A DNA stretch of 5,803 bases, taken from the NCBI GenBank assembly GCA_903824515.1, contig CAIJXA010000012.1:1-5803 (forward strand), in the 5' to 3' direction. Of the stretch, positions 1 through 4,749 are shown in pieces. This DNA comes from an uncultured bacterium. Lineage in GTDB: Bacteria; Patescibacteriota; Minisyncoccia; Moranbacterales; GWC2-37-73. The notes under the pieces are model-generated. The model worked only from the letters and a program-made list of their open reading frames with translations, was not told the DNA's origin and ran no database searches. Position 1 is the first letter of the stretch. Every line of letters begins with the position of its first letter. Position numbers and translations under genes: made by a program.

Positions 1-301
1 AAGCAGCCAGCCCCACGCAAATCGTTTGAATGTCAGGCTTGACGTACTGCATCGTATCGTAAATTGCTAGCGCGCTACTGACTGAACCGCCAGGAGAATT
101 AATGTAAATTTTAATATCTTCCTTGGAATTTTGCTGTTCCAGAAAAAGTAGCTGCGCAATAATGGCGTTAGCTACGCCATCATCAATGGCTGTTCCAAGG
201 AAAATAATTCGGTCTTTGAGCAAGCGCGAATAGATATCATAAGCCCGCTCGCCATAGCTCGTTTTTTCAATCACCGTTGGAATGAGATACTGACTGTTCA
301 T
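1..301 (-). CDS. clpP: ATP-dependent Clp protease proteolytic subunit ClpP, 5' portion (cut by window edge)
   Basis: This is the serine peptidase that forms the double-heptamer chamber of the cytosolic Clp protease; it works with AAA+ unfoldases such as ClpX. The minus strand from the ATG at 301-299 gives 100 residues that follow the ClpP family closely: LIPTVIEKTSYGERAYDIYS at the N-terminus, then RLLKDRIIFLG, the IIAQLLFLE helix, INSPGG (the oxyanion-side glycines), AIYDTMQYVKPD and CVGLAA. The nucleophilic serine follows AA in this family, and the next visible base (T) fits a serine codon, but the codon lies off the window. Ser, His and Asp of the triad are therefore not visible. The start matches the short, nearly propeptide-free form. 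There is no Shine-Dalgarno sequence; the 20 bases upstream are A/T-rich. It lies 206 bp downstream of tig, a common pairing in bacteria. Identity is secure; activity cannot be judged from this fragment. Confidence 0.97.
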   Translation of the reverse strand, partial: MNSQYLIPTVIEKTSYGERAYDIYSRLLKDRIIFLGTAIDDGVANAIIAQLLFLEQQNSKEDIKIYINSPGGSVSSALAIYDTMQYVKPDIQTICVGLAA

Positions 302-449
302 AAATTTGAAATTTAAAGTTTTTAATTTGAAATCAAATCTTAATGTCAAAATGACTCAATTTATTTGATAATATCCCAAAAAATTATCCGTTTTGTAAAT
401 TATAAAATTTAAAATTGATTAAAAATTTCAAATTTTAAATTAAAAATTC
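302..449. repeat. AT-rich imperfect inverted repeat between tig and clpP
   Basis: The spacer between tig and clpP is very A/T-rich and contains 33-base arms at 302-334 and 417-449. By eye the arms match as inverted repeats at 25 of 33 positions, separated by 82 bp. The arms are built from runs such as AATTTGAAATTTAAA, so low complexity explains part of the match. The left arm starts directly at the clpP initiation codon. A perfect TATAAT hexamer reads on the minus strand near 400-405, but I find no good -35 box at normal spacing, so I do not call a promoter. The remaining 450-507 holds only a weak G-U-containing hairpin (471-490) without a T-tract. Similar AT-rich intergenic repeats are common in small AT-rich genomes; function is unknown. 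Confidence 0.5.
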
Positions 450-507
450 ACTCGAACTTTCGTACAAATTCAACCACCTATTCAGTGGCCAAATAATTCG
501 CAGAGAA

Positions 508-1803
508 CTATTTAATACTTTCAAAAAGCTCCAACGCTTTCTCATTCTGCATCGTGCCCTTCACATAGTCATACAACTTGGAAAGATCGACATTTTTTTC
601 AATGTCTTTGACTTTTTTGTATTGCGCCAGAGTTTTGTTCATTTCAGCCTCAACCTCTTCGGACGGAACGTTGATTTCTTCTTCTTTCGCAACTTCTTCA
701 AGGGCAAGTGCGGCCTTGACTCGTTTGATTGCTTGCGGCTCCCACTCTTTTTCAAGATCATCCAAGCTTTTTTTAATCTGGCCAAGATATTGATCAAAAG
801 TCATACCCATTCCTTGAAGCTGCATTTCAAATTCCCCTATCATTTTGTGCAATTCTTCATGTACCAGAACTTCTGGAAGCTCCACCTGCGAATGTTCAAT
901 CAAGGCATCAATATATTCGCCACGTTTTTTTTCTTTAAGTTCATTTTTTCTTTCTTCAACCATCCCTTCTGCCACATTTTTTCTCATGTCAGCCAAATCT
1001 TTGAATTTTCCAAGTGAGCGAGCAAACTCGTCACTGAGTTGCGGCGATTTTCTTTCCTGAACCTCATTCACCTTAACCTCAAATTGCGCTGGTTTGCCGG
1101 CCAAATTTTTGGCGTGATACTCGGCGGGAAAAGTTAGTTCGAATTCTTTTTCCTCTCCTGCTTTCATGCCAAGAATATTTTCCTCAAAACCAGGAATAAA
1201 TACTCCTCTGCCTAAAATCAGAGCGTGATTCTTGCTGGTGCCATTTTCAATCGGCACGCCTCCCTGTTTGACCGTGAAATCTAAAACAACATTGTCACCG
1301 TCTTGAGCTTCACGCTCAACTGTCACATGCTGGACTCGACTTTTTGCAATATCTTCAAGTTCTTTGTCAATTTCTTTTTCAGAAACAGCGCCGTCTTTTT
1401 TAGCATGCTCTTTGTTGATTTTTTCCATTGCTTTTCGCCATGGCTTAAGCGTCAACTGAGGAACTACCGCTGTCACAATCTTATATTCCAAAGCATTACC
1501 CTCAGCAAGCTTGGTCAATTCCGCTTTTGGATTGCCAATTGCCTCAATTTTTTTCTCAATCAACACTTTTGCATAGGTTTCGCGAAGTGCATTTTGAGCA
1601 GCTGCTTCCAAAAGAGCGCCCTTGCCAACTTTTTGCTCAACCATATTCTTCGGAGCTTTGCCCGGACGAAAACCTTCAATTTTGATTTCCTGCGAATATT
1701 GCTTAGCAGCAACATCAAGATATTTTTCCCACTGGTCCCAAGAAACCGACACGGAAATTTCTACTTGCGAATTAGGAAGTTTTTTAAATTCTGAATTTAT
1801 CAT
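508..1803 (-). CDS. tig: Trigger factor, ribosome-associated chaperone and peptidyl-prolyl isomerase
   Basis: Trigger factor binds the ribosome at the polypeptide exit and shields nascent chains; its FKBP-type domain can isomerise Xaa-Pro bonds. The 431-residue length is normal for the family. The N-terminal ribosome-binding domain (about 1-115) carries the signature GFRPGKAP at residues 44-51. The FKBP-like PPIase domain spans about 160-250, with GDNVVLDFTVK, ILGRGVFIPGFEENILGMKAGEEKEF and the closing FEVKVNEVQERK. The C-terminal helical arm region (about 255-431) is rich in Glu and Lys, as expected for the chaperone cradle. Translation starts at the ATG at 1803-1801, followed by INSEFKKLPNSQVEI, which fits the first family beta strand. 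There is no Shine-Dalgarno sequence: the start codon follows a run of seven T. It stops with TAG and is 206 bp upstream of clpP. Confidence 0.97.
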   Translation of the reverse strand: MINSEFKKLPNSQVEISVSVSWDQWEKYLDVAAKQYSQEIKIEGFRPGKAPKNMVEQKVGKGALLEAAAQNALRETYAKVLIEKKIEAIGNPKAELTKLAEGNALEYKIVTAVVPQLTLKPWRKAMEKINKEHAKKDGAVSEKEIDKELEDIAKSRVQHVTVEREAQDGDNVVLDFTVKQGGVPIENGTSKNHALILGRGVFIPGFEENILGMKAGEEKEFELTFPAEYHAKNLAGKPAQFEVKVNEVQERKSPQLSDEFARSLGKFKDLADMRKNVAEGMVEERKNELKEKKRGEYIDALIEHSQVELPEVLVHEELHKMIGEFEMQLQGMGMTFDQYLGQIKKSLDDLEKEWEPQAIKRVKAALALEEVAKEEEINVPSEEVEAEMNKTLAQYKKVKDIEKNVDLSKLYDYVKGTMQNEKALELFESIK

Positions 1804-1873
1804 AAAAAAATACTAGTCATCGGTCATCAGCAAGTAGTCATCTTTAACTGGTGATGACTGATGGCTAATGACT
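1804..1873 (-). terminator. Heptad-based hairpin with T-tract touching the tig start codon
   Basis: Read on the minus strand, a 16-nt arm AGTCATTAGCCATCAG (1873-1858) can pair with CTGATGACCGATGACT (1830-1815). Fourteen of 16 pairs form, one of them G-U. AGTA and then seven T follow, ending at the tig ATG. A smaller stem, AGTCATC/GATGACT, lies inside. The whole segment has a rough 7-bp rhythm (TAGTCAT, CGGTCAT, TAGTCAT and diverged relatives), so the palindrome may come from a heptad repeat. By shape it could be an intrinsic terminator for the ppaC transcript or an attenuator/translation block for tig. Its position against the start codon is unusual for a simple terminator, and function is not shown. 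Confidence 0.45.
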
Positions 1874-1907
1874 GATTACAAAAAATAAAAAATATCTAAA
1901 ATTAAAT

Positions 1908-2837
1908 CTATCTACTAAGTTCTTCCGTAAGTTGGGGAACCATTTGTTTTTTTCGAGAAACCACTCCTGGCAAAATCATCACTTCATTTTCGATTTCTCC
2001 ACCAAAAACTTTTTCAGCAAGTTTTTTTTCAGCTTCACCTATCAGATACAACTGACAATTCTGTTTGATGATGTCTATCACTGCAAAAAACAGACAATCC
2101 ATTTTTTCAGCTTCTTTCTTAATAACCAATTCTTTTAAGATAGCTGCTTGTTTTTCATTAACACTCGCTGGACTGGTTGTTTCCCAAACGCCAATTCCAA
2201 CTTTTAAAGTTCCCATTTCAAAAACCTTATAGTCAAGGTTGATAATTTCACTAACCGAAATTCCTTCTAAACTTGATTTAGCCGCAAACATTCCAGCTAC
2301 AAAACCGTCAATCTCAATTTTTGCGGTTTCATTTAATTTAGAAACCAAAACTCTATCTTCTTCGGTTGTTGTTGGCGAGGTCAAATTCAAAGTGTCTGAA
2401 AGAATTCCTGCCAAAAGAAGCTTGCAACCGCTTTCTGAGATTGCAATATTTTTCTCGAAAAACATTTTTGCAATCAGCGAAGCGGTGCTTCCAATATATT
2501 GAGTCGCACAAAAAATCGGCGCTTCTGTTTTCAATGAAAATTTATGATGATCAATAACGTAATCAATATTATTACAATCAACTTTGCCAGAAATTTGGCC
2601 AGCTTCATTGTGGTCAACCAGGGCAACACTAAAATCGCCAGTCAATGTTTCAATGTCCACGGGAGCCTTGACTCCAATTTCACCCAACACAAACTTGGTT
2701 TCATTGTTCAATTCTCCTGCCCGACAAGCCAAAGCCTCTTTTCCAAATACTTTCGAAAAAAGCTCAACCCCAACAATAGCTGAAACTATTGAATCCGTAT
2801 CAGGATTTTTGTGACCAATAATTACTATTTTATTCAT
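1908..2837 (-). CDS. ppaC: Manganese-dependent inorganic pyrophosphatase, family II (DHH superfamily)
   Basis: This cytosolic enzyme hydrolyses pyrophosphate to two phosphates and so pulls nucleotide, tRNA-charging and polymer synthesis forward. The 309 residues cover a complete compact family II enzyme. The DHH domain shows GHKNPDTDS (metal ligands H9, D13, D15), VDHNE (D75), the DHH triplet at 96-98 (IDHHKF) and GILSDTLNLTSPTTT (D148). The C-terminal DHHA2 domain has DYK near 202-204 and the substrate-binding SRKKQ at 294-298. These positions nearly match those I recall for the Bacillus subtilis enzyme, with no ligand missing. No CBS or DRTGG regulatory insert lies between the domains, so nucleotide regulation of the CBS type is not expected. 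The start is ATG, with only a weak A-rich purine stretch upstream. It lies 120 bp after nusA and 104 bp before tig. Confidence 0.96.
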   Translation of the reverse strand: MNKIVIIGHKNPDTDSIVSAIVGVELFSKVFGKEALACRAGELNNETKFVLGEIGVKAPVDIETLTGDFSVALVDHNEAGQISGKVDCNNIDYVIDHHKFSLKTEAPIFCATQYIGSTASLIAKMFFEKNIAISESGCKLLLAGILSDTLNLTSPTTTEEDRVLVSKLNETAKIEIDGFVAGMFAAKSSLEGISVSEIINLDYKVFEMGTLKVGIGVWETTSPASVNEKQAAILKELVIKKEAEKMDCLFFAVIDIIKQNCQLYLIGEAEKKLAEKVFGGEIENEVMILPGVVSRKKQMVPQLTEELSR

Positions 2838-2853
2838 ACTTTTTTATTTCTTA

Positions 2854-2940
2854 TGTCATGCTGAACTTGTTTCAGCATCTACTTTTTTTAATTCACTAAC
2901 TTTAGCCTAACGAAGATCCTGAAACAAGTTCAGGATGACA
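2854..2940. repeat. 87-bp palindromic intergenic element, copy 1
   Basis: The element starts TGTCATGCTGAAC and ends GTTCAGGATGACA. Its 27-bp ends are inverted repeats of each other with two mismatches. Each end is also a local hairpin: ATGCTGAA-CTTGT-TTCAGCAT on the left and ATCCTGAA-ACAAG-TTCAGGAT on the right, both with perfect 8-bp stems. TTA is present on both flanks, which might be a target duplication but is too short to rely on. It fills most of the nusA-ppaC spacer and ends 16 bp from the ppaC start. On the minus strand no T-tract follows a hairpin, so it is not an obvious terminator for nusA. It resembles the dispersed CTGAACTTGTTTCAG repeat type seen between genes in many bacteria, from memory. 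Confidence 0.85.
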
Positions 2941-2957
2941 TTAGAATTTGTTTACTA

Positions 2958-4202
2958 TTAAGCTGCCTGCTCCTCCCCAGTTTCTTCCTTTTTAACTTCA
3001 ACTTTTGCGCCAATCACGTCAATTTTCCAACCAACAAGTTTAGCTGCTAAGCGTACATTCTGACCTTGCTTTCCAATTGCCAATGACAATTGATCTTCAG
3101 GCACTGTTACCTTAGCTTCTTTTCGATCAAGATCAAGCTTGACACCAAGAACTTTAGCAGGGCTAATTGCTGCACCAATAAACTTCTCAGGTTTTTCATT
3201 CCACAAAATGATGTCGATTTTTTCGCCACCCAATTCATCAATCACAGCTTGAACACGAGTTCCTTTTTGCCCAACACATGAACCAATTGGATCAATTCCT
3301 TCTTCGCTTGAGGTCACTGCAATTTTGCTGCGAGCTCCAGCTTCTCTGGCAATAGCTTTAATTTGAACTGTGCCAGTGAAAATTTCAGGAACCTCCAATT
3401 CAAAAAGCTTGCGCACCATTTCAGGATGAGTTCGACTAAGTGTGATGCCAGGTCCTTTTGGATCAGATTCAACTTTATAAAGATAAACTTTTACGCGTTG
3501 TCCCATGCGCAAATTTTCACCTTGAACTTGTTCAGAAGGGAACAAAACTCCGATTGATTTTCCAAGATCAACATACACATTGTGTCCTTCGATACGTTGA
3601 ATTGTACCACTGACAACCTCACCTTCTTTTTCTTTGTATTCAGCAAACATACTATCACGCTCAGCTTCACGTATACGCTGAATGATGACCTGTTTTGCTG
3701 TCTGAGCAGCCACGCGGCCATAATCAGAGTGCGGTTCAAGTTCAATCTCGATAATATCTCCAATAACCGCATCTTTCTTGATTTTTTTGGCATCTTCCAA
3801 TGTGATGTCTCGTTCAGGATTAAAGCGTGGCAATTTTTCCTCTCCCTCAACAACTTCTCCCGCTACCTCGCTATGTGAAGCATTGCGGGCAGGTTCGGGT
3901 ACCTCAATTTCATCCTCTTCGAACTGCTCATCCACAAATTCTCTGGTTGTTTCATCCACAACATCTTTCACCAAGAAAAATTTTGCAGCTCCAACAACTT
4001 CACTGAATTGAGCCCTGATACGTTGGCCTCTTTTTCCATAATCTTTTTTGTAAGCTGCAGACAAGGCAGCTTCGATGGTTTCAATAACCATGTCCTTGGA
4101 AATTCCTTTTTCCTGCGCAATTTGCATAATTGCACTTCCAAACTCTCCTAGTCTTCCGCTTTGACTTTGTTGCTCCTCTTCTTTAATTTTTTTCTTTGCC
4201 AT
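2958..4202 (-). CDS. nusA: Transcription termination/antitermination factor NusA
   Basis: NusA binds RNA polymerase and nascent RNA and modulates pausing, intrinsic termination and antitermination. From the ATG at 4202-4200 the product has 414 residues (MAKKKIKEEEQQ...). The N-terminal polymerase-binding domain carries ISKDMVIETIEAALSAAYKK. An acidic stretch at about 93-126 (FEEDEIEVPEP... EGEEKLPRF) is absent from the shorter Bacillus-type proteins. EIELEPHSDYGRVAAQTAKQ and RIREAERD then lead to the S1 domain (about 191-258), KH1 with VGQKGTRV (GxxG near 311-314) and KH2 with IGKQGQNVRLAAKL (GxxG near 377-380). It ends in a charged tail without the C-terminal acidic repeats of Escherichia coli NusA. 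An in-frame GTG at 4253 would add 17 residues, but these come from an intergenic repeat, so I reject it. It stops with TAA followed at once by in-frame TAG. It is not next to rimP or infB here. Confidence 0.96.
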   Translation of the reverse strand: MAKKKIKEEEQQSQSGRLGEFGSAIMQIAQEKGISKDMVIETIEAALSAAYKKDYGKRGQRIRAQFSEVVGAAKFFLVKDVVDETTREFVDEQFEEDEIEVPEPARNASHSEVAGEVVEGEEKLPRFNPERDITLEDAKKIKKDAVIGDIIEIELEPHSDYGRVAAQTAKQVIIQRIREAERDSMFAEYKEKEGEVVSGTIQRIEGHNVYVDLGKSIGVLFPSEQVQGENLRMGQRVKVYLYKVESDPKGPGITLSRTHPEMVRKLFELEVPEIFTGTVQIKAIAREAGARSKIAVTSSEEGIDPIGSCVGQKGTRVQAVIDELGGEKIDIILWNEKPEKFIGAAISPAKVLGVKLDLDRKEAKVTVPEDQLSLAIGKQGQNVRLAAKLVGWKIDVIGAKVEVKKEETGEEQAA

Positions 4203-4214
4203 AATTATTGATAA

Positions 4215-4299
4215 CTGATTTTCACGGATGTCCAACAGATTTTCACCAATCACAGATTATCCATGATTTGCGTGAAACAGTTTTTCGCCAGTGATTATC
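4215..4299. repeat. Diverged tandem repeat of the GTGAAAATC type upstream of nusA
   Basis: Two related units stand head to tail, at 4215-4259 and 4262-4299. On the plus strand both run from GATTT through a TTTTCRCCA-like segment to GATTATC, with gaps. The first unit also contains GATTTTCAC twice (4217-4225 and 4238-4246, 21 bp apart). Read on the minus strand, the first unit would encode the spurious N-terminal IGENLLDIRENQ extension of nusA. The type resembles the ATCCGTGAAAATCTGT intergenic repeats I remember from many bacterial genomes. The nusA ATG starts only 12 bp further on. Confidence 0.5.
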
Positions 4300-4343
4300 T
4301 ATTAATTACAATTTACATTTTTAAAATTTTCTTATTACATCTT

Positions 4344-4459
4344 TGTCATACTGAACTTGTTTCAGAATCTCTTAACTTTAATTCACCAACCTTGGCACAA
4401 CTAGGATCCTGAAACACGGTAGCCATGCGGCATCGCTATGGAGGGAGTTCAGGATGACA
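4344..4459. repeat. Palindromic intergenic element, copy 2, interrupted by a 29-bp nested hairpin
   Basis: This copy starts TGTCATACTGAAC and ends GTTCAGGATGACA. It spans 116 bp; after removing 29 bp (4417-4445) exactly 87 bp remain, the length of the copy at 2854-2940. By eye the two copies differ at about 14 of 87 positions, most of them in the central 35 bp. The right arm is nearly unchanged, once the insertion is removed. The left local hairpin has an A-A mismatch where copy 1 has a G-C pair. Both copies have the same orientation and flank nusA. No target duplication is visible. Confidence 0.85.
4417..4445. repeat. 29-bp hairpin insertion inside the palindromic element
   Basis: The sequence begins CGGTAGCCATGCGG and ends ATGGAGGG. 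It interrupts an otherwise intact right arm between GAAACA and AGTTCAGGATGACA. It can fold through CCATGCG and CGCTATGG around a GCAT loop, with one bulged base. It is more G/C-rich than the surroundings and resembles the GCCATGCGGCATCGCTATGG type of short dispersed palindrome, from memory. Confidence 0.7.
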
Positions 4460-4475
4460 CATTTTATTTTTTTTG

Positions 4476-4509
4476 TTATTCGTAGATTCGTATTTTATTC
4501 GTAGATTCG
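4476..4509. repeat. 15-bp direct repeat TTATTCGTAGATTCG, two copies
   Basis: TTATTCGTAGATTCG occurs exactly at 4476-4490 and again at 4495-4509, a 19-bp period. It lies in the nusA leader, between the terminator-like hairpin and the second 87-bp element. It could be a remnant of another dispersed repeat or a paired protein-binding site; nothing in the sequence decides between these. Confidence 0.75.
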
Positions 4510-4523
4510 AATCGGCCTTATTA

Positions 4524-4550
4524 AAACAAAAAGTCCGCATTCCTGCGAAC
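4524..4550 (-). terminator. Short terminator-like hairpin in the nusA leader
   Basis: On the minus strand GTTCGCAGGAATGCGGAC forms a 6-bp stem with one G-U pair and a 6-nt loop (AGGAAT), followed directly by TTTTTGTT. This is the form of a weak intrinsic terminator: short stem and interrupted T-tract. It begins about 21 nt after the predicted start site of the promoter at 4578-4606, and it also lies about 200 bp after the stop of the hypothetical gene. It could therefore end the upstream transcript or attenuate nusA. Confidence 0.55.
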
Positions 4551-4577
4551 CCATTTCAGCCCTATCTTCCTACTAAG

Positions 4578-4606
4578 ATGTTAGCATTTCCCCAGCCAAT
4601 TGTCAA
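4578..4606 (-). promoter_or_regulatory. Sigma70-type promoter for nusA
   Basis: The minus strand shows a perfect TTGACA (4606-4601), a 17-bp spacer, and TAACAT (4583-4578; four of six consensus bases), preceded by TGC, which provides an extended -10 TGn. The predicted transcription start is near 4571. It faces nusA, the next gene downstream, and lies in a gene-free region. The combination of consensus -35, ideal spacing and extended -10 makes it the best promoter in the window. Confidence 0.7.
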
Positions 4607-4749
4607 CTTGGCTCAAATTGTTACATTGCTAAACTGTTGTATTGTTTATTTCACTTAAATGTGGCCAGTATAAAAACAATGTAGCAATTCTGTCGGTTCA
4701 ATGTCTCCGACTTCAGCCGCATTTTGTTTTAGACTTTTATTGCCATATA

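Larger units (their letters stand above)
4254..4749. other. Gene-free intergenic region upstream of nusA
   Basis: This stretch holds no credible protein gene on either strand. From the right it contains a hairpin GTCGG/CCGAC (4692-4711) about 40 bp after the stop of the hypothetical gene but without an adjacent T-tract, a strong promoter, a terminator-like hairpin, a 15-bp direct repeat, the second 87-bp palindrome with its nested insertion, and the tandem repeat that runs into nusA. If the promoter is used, nusA has a leader of about 370 nt. The density of unrelated repeats suggests a tolerant site for small mobile palindromes. Confidence 0.7.

Noticed and set aside
375..405. TATAAT hexamer as a clpP promoter
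   Set aside because: The -10 is perfect, but no -35 box lies at 16-18 bp and such hexamers are expected by chance in this A/T-rich repeat.
471..490. Hairpin GGCCAC/GGTGGTT as a terminator of tig
   Set aside because: The stem depends on two G-U pairs and no T-tract follows it on the minus strand.
622..1017. Plus-strand open frame of 131 codons inside tig
   Set aside because: It is antisense to a clear trigger factor gene, Phe-rich in the way expected from the complement of Lys/Glu codons, and resembles no protein.
1303..1794. Plus-strand open frame of 163 codons inside tig
   Set aside because: It is antisense to the N-terminal half of trigger factor and Phe/Asn-rich as a shadow of that gene.
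2854..2940. Copy 1 of the palindrome as an intrinsic terminator of nusA
   Set aside because: On the minus strand neither hairpin is followed by a T-tract; a T-run follows a hairpin only on the plus strand, where no gene is present.
3491..3853. Minus-strand 120-codon frame inside nusA
   Set aside because: It is another frame of the same strand as well-conserved NusA domains, and its product is not recognisable.
4203..4253. A 17-residue N-terminal extension of NusA from a GTG start
   Set aside because: The extra residues (IGENLLDIRENQ...) are the translation of an intergenic repeat, have no ribosome binding site, and precede the natural Lys-rich NusA start at 4202.
4692..4711. Hairpin GTCGG/CCGAC as the terminator of the hypothetical gene
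   Set aside because: The 5-bp stem has a 10-nt loop and the nearest T-run is about 14 nt further on.
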